The notes below the pieces were generated by a model. That model made no database searches. It was not told the origin of the DNA and saw nothing but the letters and a program-made list of their open reading frames with translations. From Planctomycetota bacterium (GTDB lineage: Bacteria; Planctomycetota; GCA-2746535): DNA of 64,000 nucleotides. The position numbers were made by a program, and so were the translations under genes. Below, in pieces: positions 1 to 9,074 of this stretch (its first letter is position 1; every line of letters begins with the position of its first letter). The stretch is from NCBI GenBank assembly GCA_002746535.1, contig NVWA01000018.1, positions 58,203-122,202 on the forward strand. The letters run 5' to 3'.

Positions 1-1372
1 ATAAAGCTTTATGAAGCGCTTTAATAGCAATATTAAACGATTCACGCTGAATAACAAATTGCATATTAGTTTGTCGTGTAGTTTGCATAATTGCCACAAT
101 ATTTACTTTGGCATCAGCCAAAGCACCAGCCGCTTTAGCCAATACTCCAGGCTTCGCTATATTAGAACCGATGGCACAAACCATCGCTAGTGGTTCAGCA
201 GTCACAACTTCATATTTATCAGATAACTCTTTAATAAGATCATCATTAATAACAGATGTAACGATACAAATGCTATTTGCATTTGTTGATTTTCCAATAT
301 AAGATATTCCATATTTTGCAAAAATCTGCATAATATTTAAGTCAAAACCAACTTCACCGACCATACCTGCATCATGAACTTCAACTGCATAAACCTCATT
401 GGAACCGGCTATTATCTCCGTTTTTTGATATGGACAAATATAATCTTTTGTTATCAAAGTACCCTCATGATCAGGCTCAAAAGCATTTCTAACACGGAGC
501 TGGATACCATCACGCTCCAAAGGCTTAGCTGCTTTAGGATGAATAGCTTCCATACCTACATCGGCTAATTGATCAGCAACATCATAATTTGTTTTACCGA
601 CAGGCGAAACAACATCTTTACCGACAATATTTGGATCTGCCGAACATAGATGATATTCCTTATGAATAATGGCCTCTTTTGCTTTAACTTCTACAGCAAT
701 TTTTGAGAAAGTTACCTCTGAATAACCTCTGTCGAATTCTCTCATAATACCTTCGACGCCCTTTGTATATCCGGTGGCAAAAATAATATTTTCAGAATAT
801 TTAATGTCTTTAAAACAATCTTTAACTCTTTCATTAATGGTTAGATTTCGATGATCACCCCAACCACTTAAATCCACGCATAAAGATTTATATCCGTTAG
901 CCTTTAAAATTTCACAAGAATTAAAGGCACTATGCGATTCTCCAATTGAAGCCAATAACTCTCGAGCTGCCAATAATATATCCGTAAGCTTTAAATAGCC
1001 AGATGCTAAAACGTCTTCCATACTACTCAGGTAATCAGAAGCCTTATTAATCTTTTCTTCAATAAATTGATTCGCTAATTCAACATCTAATTTAATATTT
1101 TTAAAACCATGATTTATTTCAAATAGCTTCTTTTTCAATTCTTCAAGAGAAGGTCTAAAGTTTTTTTGTTGTGCGAAAATAGTGTAAACTCCGGGTTTAT
1201 CAGATTTCTTGTGCTCTAACAATTCATTGGTTATTCCACCATAAGCAGATACAACAATAATTCGGTCTGTAACATCTGATTTATCTTTTAAAATGACATT
1301 TTTCAATATATCATCAAATTTAGTCATGGATGTTCCGCCAATTTTTTCGACTCGAATAGTTCTGATACTCAT
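1..1372 (-). CDS. ask: Aspartokinase of the ectoine-associated (Ask_Ect-like) type, 3' end outside the window
   Basis: Not in the ORF track because it runs off the left edge; I translated the - strand from the ATG at 1372. It catalyses ATP-dependent phosphorylation of L-aspartate, the entry step to lysine, threonine, methionine and, in some bacteria, ectoine. The N-terminus reads VEKIGGTSM where common aspartokinases have KFGGTS. It is followed by VVSAYGGITNELLEHKK, then a FSKIAVE/EAIIHKEYHL stretch, SADPNIVGKD and a VRNAFEPDHEGTLI element. From memory these segments match the aspartokinases that sit behind ectABC better than ordinary LysC. Two ACT-like regions follow (around GMVGEVGF and KPGVLAKAAGAL). 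About 457 codons are visible, close to full length. The next gene upstream on this strand is glutamate dehydrogenase, not an ect gene. The subclass is recognised by eye; the enzyme call is firm. Confidence 0.88.
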   Translation of the reverse strand, partial: MSIRTIRVEKIGGTSMTKFDDILKNVILKDKSDVTDRIIVVSAYGGITNELLEHKKSDKPGVYTIFAQQKNFRPSLEELKKKLFEINHGFKNIKLDVELANQFIEEKINKASDYLSSMEDVLASGYLKLTDILLAARELLASIGESHSAFNSCEILKANGYKSLCVDLSGWGDHRNLTINERVKDCFKDIKYSENIIFATGYTKGVEGIMREFDRGYSEVTFSKIAVEVKAKEAIIHKEYHLCSADPNIVGKDVVSPVGKTNYDVADQLADVGMEAIHPKAAKPLERDGIQLRVRNAFEPDHEGTLITKDYICPYQKTEIIAGSNEVYAVEVHDAGMVGEVGFDLNIMQIFAKYGISYIGKSTNANSICIVTSVINDDLIKELSDKYEVVTAEPLAMVCAIGSNIAKPGVLAKAAGALADAKVNIVAIMQTTRQTNMQFVIQRESFNIAIKALHKAL

Positions 1373-1512
1373 TAAATCAACCTGAATAAAAATCCTGAAA
1401 TTAATGGGCGATATTGTAGCAATTCACAATAAATTTCCATAAATTATACTTTATCTTCGATAAGAAATACGAAGACTACACGGATTGTAAAATTGAATCT
1501 AACAGAGTGAAG

Positions 1513-1549
1513 ATCAGTTACTCAAACTATATAAGAAAGAGTAACTGAT
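1513..1549 (-). terminator. Hairpin directly after the glutamate dehydrogenase stop
   Basis: An 11-bp perfect inverted repeat (ATCAGTTACTC / GAGTAACTGAT, 15-nt loop) lies 3 bases beyond the stop codon of the glutamate dehydrogenase gene. No clear T-run follows on the - strand, so it may be an RNA-stabilising or rho-assisted end rather than a standard intrinsic terminator. Confidence 0.45.
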
Positions 1550-1552
1550 ATA

Positions 1553-4426
1553 TCATTGTAATTCTTGTGCAATCTTTTTGAAATTGCCATAATTTAATTC
1601 AGGATGTTCAAAATAGCCTTTTAGCTGATCCTTTGTATCTTTTGGCAATGAATCCCATATTAATTTGGCTTCTTCTTCATTACCAGACAAAATGAGTTTA
1701 GATAATACTCTTAGAATTGAATCAATAAATCCTGCAATTTTTAAGCGAACCTTAAACTTTTTCGCTCTATTATAGTCATCATTCACACCTGCAAACATTA
1801 TATCTCTTAAAACAGATTCCCAAAGAGCATCAACTTTTTCAGATTCACTGCTAACTAAAATTTGATTAATCCTAGTTTTAAACTCAGGCATTACATAAGA
1901 ATCCATTACAGAGATATCAAACGGACGCTGATGAATTTCTTTGGCCTCAAATTTAAATCTTTCAACAATTCCACGTAACCATTCAAAATAGGACGCTGTT
2001 ACACCACCACTATTGGCTAGGAAATCATAAACTACTCTAGTCCCTTTTTCATATAAGACTTCCGCTGCCTTTGGTGTCACAGGACCATTAGCGCCACTAA
2101 CAACTATCTTCGCTTTTAATTTTTTTACATTTTTAAAAGAGATGGCACTCTCTAATGCACAAGGCAATAAAATATCACATTCTTCAATTAAAATGCCGCC
2201 ACCTTCTACAACACCTTTCAATACTTTCTTAACGCCTTTTTTCAAACTGATCACGCCGCCATTATTAACAACAGCATCAATCAAATCTTCACTTTTAATT
2301 TTTTCACCAATTACACCACCGCTAGCATCGGCAACAGCAATTACATTGACATCAAATTTTTCAAGTTCTTGTAAAATAGAAATACCTACTTTACCGGCTC
2401 CTTGCAACACTACTTTTTTATCTCTGAGAAGTTTAGGATATACAATATAAATCAGCTGATCCCACTCCATATTTGAAATCAACGGGTCTGGACTATCTTT
2501 GACCAGTACCGTTTCATTTACTTCAGCAATTTTTTTCAACAACGTTATATCGCTTTCCTCTAGCTTTTCTGAAGCCTCCCAGATCCCTTCTAAATACATT
2601 TGGCCAATCATCGCCAAAGTACAATAACAAACACCTCTACCAGTAGCCCCATTACGAACGTTAACGCCCATCTTTGGTTTACCTGTAATATGAGAAGCTA
2701 ACACCAAACTTAAATAGTGATCACTTGTCATCAACAATTTAAGCTGGGCATCATCATAAGGATCTATCTTGAAACTTTCTTCAAGTGTTGTTCGGGCTTG
2801 TTTTACATGAACTAATTTTTTACCTACTCTAGCTGCACCAAACTTACTTGCAAAAACCAATGAAACTAAATCTCTCATGGCAGCCTTAAAGCCTGCAGAA
2901 ATTCGGCCAATTTCATAGGCACCACAATTCACATCTCCGGCTGGTACATCAAGGAATGGTCCTGTTGCTAAGAATAAACTTTTTCCAAATCCAGAAATAG
3001 CCATATCATAATCAATAGACTCACCAAACTCTTTTGGAGTCATTGTTGCTCCACCTTTCCCACCACCAAATAATATTTTGGATTTAGCACATTTCCATGT
3101 CATCATAAAAGATAAGGCGCCAACTTCAGATAACTCTGCTGAAGGGTGTAATCTCAACCCACCTTTTGCGGGGCCTCTAACGGAAGAGTGACGTAATCGA
3201 TAACCTTTTTTATGCACAGGTCTTCCATCAATGGAGGCCGTAACAAAAAACTCTTCTACATTCTCGTAATTAAGTAATTTTCTTAAGAGACTCCAGTTTT
3301 CTCCGATGCCTATATATTCGCAAGATTTAAAAAATTCACTTAACACATTTAAATAAAAATTACCTAGCTCGCCTTCTTCTTTAATATTAATGTTTTTCAT
3401 ACCTAATTCTTTTAATTTTATGATGATTGGCATACAATCATCTAACGTTCTTTTTTTATCTGACAACGCTCTTATACACAATCCCATTTCTTGCTCTAAA
3501 CCTTCTTCAGAAAGTTCATCCGCATGATACGTATTAAATTTAATATTTTTTATGGCTTCAATTAATTCATCAAAATTGCTGATTTCTTTTAAATAAACAG
3601 AAAGGATCTTTATAGTCCCATGATTATCTGGCAAATGGAATTGATCATAATAACTCCTTACCATATTAATCCCGAATGACTGGATTACCTTTAACATAGA
3701 AGAAATAACTTTGTCATCTGCATTCATAACACAAGCGCTTATCCTGACGTCTCCCATAGTATCACCTTGCTCTTCTACTTTAGATGTAAAGACATGTATA
3801 CCACTTTTTTCAATGGCCAATGAAAATAATTCTAAGTGTCTTAAAATTCGAGGGGATGATCTATGTGAACAAATTTCTTCAATCAAATATGTTTTAGGTA
3901 AGCTTTCTATAAATAATTCTGTATTTTTATTGCGCGTATTCTTAACCATTTGAAGAATAATTCTAGATTGAATTTTTGCTTCTTCATCAAAATAGGGCAG
4001 CTCATGAAGTCGTTTATGAAATGTAATAATTCTATAACCAGCTGTTGTGAAAATAGAATCAAAGCCATTAATATCCATGTCCATATTTTCAGTGTATAAT
4101 TTCAATAGAATTCCAGGAATATCTGCACCAACATTGCAAAAATAAGTGATCATTCGACCATCTTTACTTTCAACTGAAACCGTATCGTTATTACTATCTA
4201 GAAATTGAGTAACCATCATCAAATGCCTAGCGATTACATGGGGTGAGTGGGCATAAAAATAAGGAACGGGTAAAAAACCTTCCGTGAAAAAGAGATTAAC
4301 TCGCTTAGTTGAATCATTGTGGTTTAAACAAAATTCTTCTTCTAAAGTTTGCACAACTCTTTGTCTTTGCCATCTGATTAATGATCCAACATCTTTGTAT
4401 AAACTAGGCTCCATATCCATTTGCAT
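1553..4426 (-). CDS. Large NAD(P)-dependent glutamate dehydrogenase with long N-terminal extension
   Basis: Predicted to interconvert glutamate and 2-oxoglutarate plus ammonia. The catalytic part is clear from about residue 400. A dehydrogenase core follows the GPAKGGLRLHPS glutamate-binding segment. It includes LFGGGKGG, which carries the catalytic-region lysine, and PAGDVNCGAYEIG, which carries the conserved Asp. A Rossmann motif VVLQGAGKVG follows, and later ANGPVTPKA. At 957 aa it is about twice a standard 450-aa enzyme and shorter than the 1600-aa bacterial NAD-GDH class. The first ~390 residues are an extra, probably regulatory region (an ACT-like fold is possible; not proven). About 100 residues after the core may be another regulatory tail. 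The ATG at 4426 is preceded by AGAGGGGAG, a good ribosome site. The gene stands alone, divergent from the PIG-L gene. Cofactor preference cannot be read from the sequence by eye. Confidence 0.9.
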   Translation of the reverse strand: MQMDMEPSLYKDVGSLIRWQRQRVVQTLEEEFCLNHNDSTKRVNLFFTEGFLPVPYFYAHSPHVIARHLMMVTQFLDSNNDTVSVESKDGRMITYFCNVGADIPGILLKLYTENMDMDINGFDSIFTTAGYRIITFHKRLHELPYFDEEAKIQSRIILQMVKNTRNKNTELFIESLPKTYLIEEICSHRSSPRILRHLELFSLAIEKSGIHVFTSKVEEQGDTMGDVRISACVMNADDKVISSMLKVIQSFGINMVRSYYDQFHLPDNHGTIKILSVYLKEISNFDELIEAIKNIKFNTYHADELSEEGLEQEMGLCIRALSDKKRTLDDCMPIIIKLKELGMKNINIKEEGELGNFYLNVLSEFFKSCEYIGIGENWSLLRKLLNYENVEEFFVTASIDGRPVHKKGYRLRHSSVRGPAKGGLRLHPSAELSEVGALSFMMTWKCAKSKILFGGGKGGATMTPKEFGESIDYDMAISGFGKSLFLATGPFLDVPAGDVNCGAYEIGRISAGFKAAMRDLVSLVFASKFGAARVGKKLVHVKQARTTLEESFKIDPYDDAQLKLLMTSDHYLSLVLASHITGKPKMGVNVRNGATGRGVCYCTLAMIGQMYLEGIWEASEKLEESDITLLKKIAEVNETVLVKDSPDPLISNMEWDQLIYIVYPKLLRDKKVVLQGAGKVGISILQELEKFDVNVIAVADASGGVIGEKIKSEDLIDAVVNNGGVISLKKGVKKVLKGVVEGGGILIEECDILLPCALESAISFKNVKKLKAKIVVSGANGPVTPKAAEVLYEKGTRVVYDFLANSGGVTASYFEWLRGIVERFKFEAKEIHQRPFDISVMDSYVMPEFKTRINQILVSSESEKVDALWESVLRDIMFAGVNDDYNRAKKFKVRLKIAGFIDSILRVLSKLILSGNEEEAKLIWDSLPKDTKDQLKGYFEHPELNYGNFKKIAQELQ

Positions 4427-4625
4427 AATGACTCCCCTCTTTAAGAAAAACGACTAGTAAACATTTATAAATAGTAAAGTATCCCTAAGTTAAAAGGAAC
4501 TTAAAGAAATAGTTTATCTTTACTTTGTATTTCCTCGAAATTAAACATAATACTCCGATTTTTAATATAGTATCACGTAAGATTTCACGTTAAACAAAGT
4601 AATTATCAGTAATATAAGGAAAGTA

Positions 4626-5441
4626 ATGAAAAAATTTAAATTCGCTAAAAGAAATAAAAATAAGTTACAAAAAAACCTAGGCCCCGAAAAGGCCTTTAGA
4701 AATTGGAATAAAGAAAAAGAAACTTGGTTAATAGTGATACCACATGACGATGATGCCGTTATTGGAATGGGATTAACTATTCTGGCTGGGTTGGAAGCTG
4801 GTGTCGATATACATGTACGCGTAACAACAGACGGCTCCATGGGTTATTGTAGTAAAGAAGAAAAAAGAACTATTGCAAATGTAAGACACGAAGAAACAAA
4901 ACATTCATTTGAAATTCTTGGCGTAAATCCTAAACAAGTTAAATGGCTTCAATTTAAAGATAGTTGCTTGAATACACAAACAGGTCGCTACTTTTCAAAA
5001 GAGAAAGGAAAGTCTGTCATACATGGTGCTGATGGAATGCAAAATGCTTTTACTTTTTGCCTAAGAGAAGTTCGTCCTACACGAGTTTTCGTAGCCACGA
5101 TTGCCGATTTACATCCTGATCATCGTATCGTCAATTCAGAATTACAAATAAGTTTATTTCATGCATCGGGCACTATTTGGCCGGAATTAGGTGAACCGAT
5201 AGAAGTTCCAGAAGTTCTTGAATTTGCTGTTTATTGCGATTTTCCAGATAAACCAAATATACAATTAAAATCAACCAAGCCCATGTTAGAAAAAAAACTA
5301 GAAAGCATATCAGCTTATGTATCTCAAACACAAATACAGGGCTTAATTGACAGTACTCGAAAAAATGGTCCTGAAGAATATTTAAAAGAAATTGATTTTG
5401 AATTTTATGATCCGAAAGCCTATCGTAATTTATTTCACTAA
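4626..5441 (+). CDS. PIG-L/LmbE family zinc-dependent deacetylase
   Basis: A 271-aa member of the PIG-L family, which removes acyl groups from N-acetylated sugars and related small molecules with a Zn ion. The metal motif appears as IPHDDDAVIG (family form AHPDDE) near residue 40, and the second metal/active-site segment as LHPDHR near residue 160. A basic N-terminal ~25 residues precede the core; no signal peptide is evident, so a cytoplasmic location is likely. The next gene, 39 bp downstream on the same strand, encodes a glutamine-amidotransferase-like protein, so the two are probably cotranscribed. The substrate cannot be named; a role in sugar metabolism is inferred from family and context. 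The motif has HDDD where HPDDE is usual, keeping the His and the Asp pair. Confidence 0.85.
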   Translation: MKKFKFAKRNKNKLQKNLGPEKAFRNWNKEKETWLIVIPHDDDAVIGMGLTILAGLEAGVDIHVRVTTDGSMGYCSKEEKRTIANVRHEETKHSFEILGVNPKQVKWLQFKDSCLNTQTGRYFSKEKGKSVIHGADGMQNAFTFCLREVRPTRVFVATIADLHPDHRIVNSELQISLFHASGTIWPELGEPIEVPEVLEFAVYCDFPDKPNIQLKSTKPMLEKKLESISAYVSQTQIQGLIDSTRKNGPEEYLKEIDFEFYDPKAYRNLFH

Positions 5442-5480
5442 ACCATCACTTTTCTCAACATACTAAAAGGATCTAATAAG

Positions 5481-6215
5481 ATGTCAGAAATACTTTTTTG
5501 TGGCGATACAGATTTAAAGGCTGCTGCTGCCTATTTAGCAGGAGTGATAAATTTAGCAAAATATAAATTTAATTATTTAAATTCAGACACCAAATTCCCT
5601 GAAATTAAAACCGCGCCAAAACTTTTAATTCTGAGTGATTATCCCTCAAAAAATATATCAAAAAAAAATCAAAAAAAAATAATAGAGTGGGTTAATGAAG
5701 GCATGTCACTATGGATGATTGGTGGCTGGGAAAGTTATTATGGCCTTAATGGTGAATATAAAAACGACAACTCGATTATGAAGATTCTACCCGTCAAAGT
5801 TAAAAATAAAGACGATCGAATAAATTCTTTTCACCCATATGTATTATGTCCACAATTTAAACACCCCATTTTAAAGGGATTACCATGGCATCAAGCACCT
5901 TCTGTTGGTGGTTTAAATGAGGTCACTTTAAAAAATAAGGGCGAAATATTATTAACTGCACAAAAATTGATCATAAAAAATAAAGCGAATAAAATCACTT
6001 CCAAAACAAGTAAAACAGTGCCTATGCTAGTTAGTGGCATACATGGAAAAGGCAAAACACTTTGTTTAATGACAGATCTTGCTCCCCATTGGGTCGGAGG
6101 ATTTGTTGACTGGGGGAACAAAAGAGTACAAGCCAAAGCACCAAAAGCTAATGATGTTGAAGTCGGCAACCACTATGCAAAATTTATTCAGCAAATACTA
6201 AAATGGCTAATTTAA
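5481..6215 (+). CDS. Glutamine-amidotransferase-like (class I GATase fold) protein
   Basis: A 244-aa cytoplasmic protein resembling the 'putative glutamine amidotransferase' family (Pfam GATase1_like). An opening strand ILFCGDTD is followed by KLLILSDYPS, then a helix and WVNEGMSLWMIGGWESYYG, which has the fold's glycine-rich turn. Near the C-terminus PMLVSGIHGKGKTLCLMTDLAPHW resembles the conserved end of that family. No canonical GxCxG nucleophile is visible, so glutaminase activity is doubtful and a binding role is possible. The start ATG is preceded by AAAGGATC. It follows the PIG-L gene closely and converges with the 596-aa gene 32 bp downstream. Members of this family often lie near carbohydrate genes; the exact function is unknown. 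Confidence 0.7.
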   Translation: MSEILFCGDTDLKAAAAYLAGVINLAKYKFNYLNSDTKFPEIKTAPKLLILSDYPSKNISKKNQKKIIEWVNEGMSLWMIGGWESYYGLNGEYKNDNSIMKILPVKVKNKDDRINSFHPYVLCPQFKHPILKGLPWHQAPSVGGLNEVTLKNKGEILLTAQKLIIKNKANKITSKTSKTVPMLVSGIHGKGKTLCLMTDLAPHWVGGFVDWGNKRVQAKAPKANDVEVGNHYAKFIQQILKWLI

Positions 6216-6247
6216 ACTGATTTGGGAAAACCGCTCCTACCATTCCG

Positions 6248-8038
6248 TTACACTTTTATTTCCCATTTTATTTTCCCGTTTTTCTCCGGGTTAATAAATT
6301 GTGTTGAAATAAGATTAATAAAATACGGTGGTTCGAAATATTCTTTTTCAAACAAAGGGCCATAAGACTGAAGCTGCCTAATACCAGTTCTAATTCTTGT
6401 TTCACCATATTCTGGAATTGAAACTGTTATGATTGGTTTCTGATCATTATTTAGGATTTTGATAGATTCAATTTTATCTGTTAGACCGGGATCACGACCA
6501 TCTATATTTTTTTTATTGATAGACAAACTTTGATCTCTCCATAAAACTAACGGTAATTGAAGGTATAGTTTTTGAATATTTAACAATTCCCATTCAACTG
6601 AAAATTCAAAATGATTATCATCAATCGCTTTATTAACCCAATGGAAAGTACCATTTCCAAATATTTGTGTAAGTTCACTTGCACCATCTTTAAACTCTGA
6701 AGAAACCGCCCTACAAATATAAAGCGATTTTGCTTTACGACCACCTCTAGCCCTTGAAGGTTCAACGTATCCAAATTCACACTCGATATCTTCATTAACG
6801 GTATGCACAACATTTGCCAATGGAGTACTCAACCCACCCACATTATGCCCACCACCAATAATGACCCCATATTCTTTATGCCATAATTCTAACCTTGATT
6901 GGCGTTCTAATCTAAAAACACTATGAGCGGCTCTTGGGATATCAGTATTTTGAGAACTCGTTGCTAATACCCAATCATTATCTCGAATTAACATTCCATT
7001 AAATTCTGTTGAATGATTTATCAATTTAACCTGAGGTTCATCGATAGGTAACGAACTATTTTCTATATTTTCAAGGCCATACTTAGAAAAATAGATTAGG
7101 CTATCAGCGATATTAAAAGAGGAGAAGAAAGCATACCAATTACTATTACCTAAATATTTTTTATTACTAAGATGGCCATGATCATTCCATAGATCAATTC
7201 CACGTTGATTTAAAGTTGCTCCTTGAGGATGCAATTCCAATCCAGGTATAACTGGTGAAAACATCATTAATGAAGTGCTTTGGCGACCATCAAAAGCTCC
7301 AACAGTTGTACCATCAGGGAAGGTCCAAGTTGACATAAACTCCGAAAGATTTTTAGCAGCCTCTTCAATTAAGGGATCATTGGACATTTTTGACAGCCAA
7401 GCCATGGGCATTAACATCAATTGATTATATTTCATGGATGGACCATGATGTGTGGATTCTTCCCAAAAGTTTTCTTTTGTTTTACACTTTAACAATTGAT
7501 GCATTAAAAATAGAGATGCTTCTTTCCAATCTTCTCTTCCATAAGTTTCACCTGCTAGGTATAGATACATACAACGCCAGGATTCATGATTAAAGGCGGT
7601 GAAAAACATAGGCTCATGCATTCCATGGTCAGCGTATATCTCAACATATGCTTTTGCCCGTTCTTTTAAATCATCTGAGATAAAGTCCTTTAGAATAGTC
7701 GTCACCCTAATAACTGTATATGGCAACCATTCTGAGTTTATCTCTGTTAGCTCCCATTCACCTTGTTCATTCTTTTTTAATTGATCAAGGAACATTTCGA
7801 TTAAAGTAATGGCATCGTCTTTAACCCACTCCTGACCTTTCAAAATATTTTTTGGATGATCCAATGTATATAAAAGGGCAAAGCAGGTAGCTGGTAATTT
7901 ATAATTTGTTTCAGAAAAGTCATTTACTCCCAAACTTGGGTTCTCTGACTTAGTAGATGTTATAATTTCCGGTAAAAGTTCATGAACTATGTTCACAAAA
8001 TTAATTTGGTGTTCAATTAAACCTTCAATTATATCCAA
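6248..8038 (-). CDS. Unassigned 596-aa protein, possibly an alpha/alpha-toroid carbohydrate-active enzyme
   Basis: I do not recognise a named family with confidence. The first ~330 residues are helix-rich with repeated aromatic pairs (NHESWRCMYLYLAGE, STHHGPSMKYNQLMLMPMAWLSKM, TWTFPDGTTVGAFDGRQS), as in (alpha/alpha)6 barrels of polysaccharide lyases and related enzymes. The last ~250 look strand-rich (MLIRDNDWVLATSS, LELWHKEYGVIIGGGHN), as in heparinase II/III-type beta-sandwich tails. That comparison is a fold-level guess. No signal peptide is visible. The start is TTG at 8038, supported by AAGGAGAG six bases upstream; no in-frame ATG lies nearer. It converges with the PIG-L/GATase-like pair, suggesting a small carbohydrate-related neighbourhood. 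Confidence 0.6.
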   Translation of the reverse strand: MDIIEGLIEHQINFVNIVHELLPEIITSTKSENPSLGVNDFSETNYKLPATCFALLYTLDHPKNILKGQEWVKDDAITLIEMFLDQLKKNEQGEWELTEINSEWLPYTVIRVTTILKDFISDDLKERAKAYVEIYADHGMHEPMFFTAFNHESWRCMYLYLAGETYGREDWKEASLFLMHQLLKCKTKENFWEESTHHGPSMKYNQLMLMPMAWLSKMSNDPLIEEAAKNLSEFMSTWTFPDGTTVGAFDGRQSTSLMMFSPVIPGLELHPQGATLNQRGIDLWNDHGHLSNKKYLGNSNWYAFFSSFNIADSLIYFSKYGLENIENSSLPIDEPQVKLINHSTEFNGMLIRDNDWVLATSSQNTDIPRAAHSVFRLERQSRLELWHKEYGVIIGGGHNVGGLSTPLANVVHTVNEDIECEFGYVEPSRARGGRKAKSLYICRAVSSEFKDGASELTQIFGNGTFHWVNKAIDDNHFEFSVEWELLNIQKLYLQLPLVLWRDQSLSINKKNIDGRDPGLTDKIESIKILNNDQKPIITVSIPEYGETRIRTGIRQLQSYGPLFEKEYFEPPYFINLISTQFINPEKNGKIKWEIKV

Positions 8039-8228
8039 AATACTCTCCTTATTAAAAAAGTGGATTCTAACACTTATTAATTGGAATTTATTTATTTAAG
8101 AAAAGACATTTTCATTAAAGGTTTATTTTCACTTTTGAGACACGCAACGGATACTTTTAAATTTATTCACAAATCCGAACACTTATTGATATAGACTTTA
8201 AATATAAAAGGGTAGTGCTAAGAGATTA

Positions 8229-9053
8229 CTAATTAGGTTTCTCTGGAAATTTGCCGTTCAAAGCATTCTTGATAATACGAATCAAAACTGGGTGAAAATT
8301 ATTTTTTGTTACCCAAAATAAAAACCCATGGTCTTCTTTAACAATTTCTTTTAAAAGACGTCCTTTATGTTTACCCGAATTCAAGATGACTTCACCAAAT
8401 TGCCATTTTAAAAATCGTTCTGGATCAACATAAGGTGAACCTGCATTAACACAATAATCGGCAATTTCGTCAAATGAATCGGGAATATCTTCATGTTTTT
8501 TCATTTGGGATAAAAACACTTCTATCGTAGCAATATTATCCGCCCTTGCCCCATGTGCATCTGTTAATTCTTTGTCACAATAATGTTGGTAAGCAGTTGA
8601 TAAATTTCTTTTATTATTTTTGATATATATTTGAAATGGATCTATAACTTTTACTCGACCCAGGTCAAATTTTATATCAATCTTTTTAAATTCATTAAAC
8701 AGAATTCTCAAATCAAAGCGAGCAACGTTATAACCACCAAAATCGGCACCCTCAAAAAATGAAAATAAATCTTTGGCAATTTTTTTAAAACTAGGTGCTT
8801 GACTTAAATCATTATTAGTAAAACCATGAATTAAAGTTGATTCAGGCGGAATTTTTTCAGTTGGATTTACTTGTGCATAAAAGCTATCTTTTTCTTTATT
8901 TGGCAAAAATTTTAAACAGTGGATTTCTATAATTCGATCAATTTGAGGATCAGGACCTGTAGCTTCAATATCGAGAAAAATTAAAGGATTTTTTAATTCA
9001 AAAGGTAATTCTAGTGAGTTTTCAATCTCGTTGATTTCATTTGATCTAATCAA
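8229..9053 (-). CDS. DEDDh 3'-5' exonuclease (DnaQ/ExoX-like)
   Basis: A 274-aa single-domain exonuclease of the DnaQ superfamily, expected to remove nucleotides from 3' ends of DNA or RNA with two metal ions. Exo I reads PLIFLDIEATGPD near residue 25, Exo II reads GGYNVARFDLRIL near residue 100, and Exo III reads DAHGARADNIATI near residue 165, giving the DEDDh set. The last 60 residues (NSGKHKGRLLKEIVKEDHGFLFWVTKN) form the short C-terminal module often seen in ExoX-like proteins. It is not the polymerase-fused epsilon form. The 127-aa gene 21 bp upstream on the same strand is probably in the same transcript. Whether it serves repair or RNA processing is not shown. Confidence 0.85.
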   Translation of the reverse strand: MIRSNEINEIENSLELPFELKNPLIFLDIEATGPDPQIDRIIEIHCLKFLPNKEKDSFYAQVNPTEKIPPESTLIHGFTNNDLSQAPSFKKIAKDLFSFFEGADFGGYNVARFDLRILFNEFKKIDIKFDLGRVKVIDPFQIYIKNNKRNLSTAYQHYCDKELTDAHGARADNIATIEVFLSQMKKHEDIPDSFDEIADYCVNAGSPYVDPERFLKWQFGEVILNSGKHKGRLLKEIVKEDHGFLFWVTKNNFHPVLIRIIKNALNGKFPEKPN

Positions 9054-9074
9054 ATGGAAATTCCAAAATAATAA

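Noticed and set aside
6248-8038. Assignment to DUF2264
   Set aside because: I considered it but could not see the family's conserved blocks, so only a fold-level guess is given.
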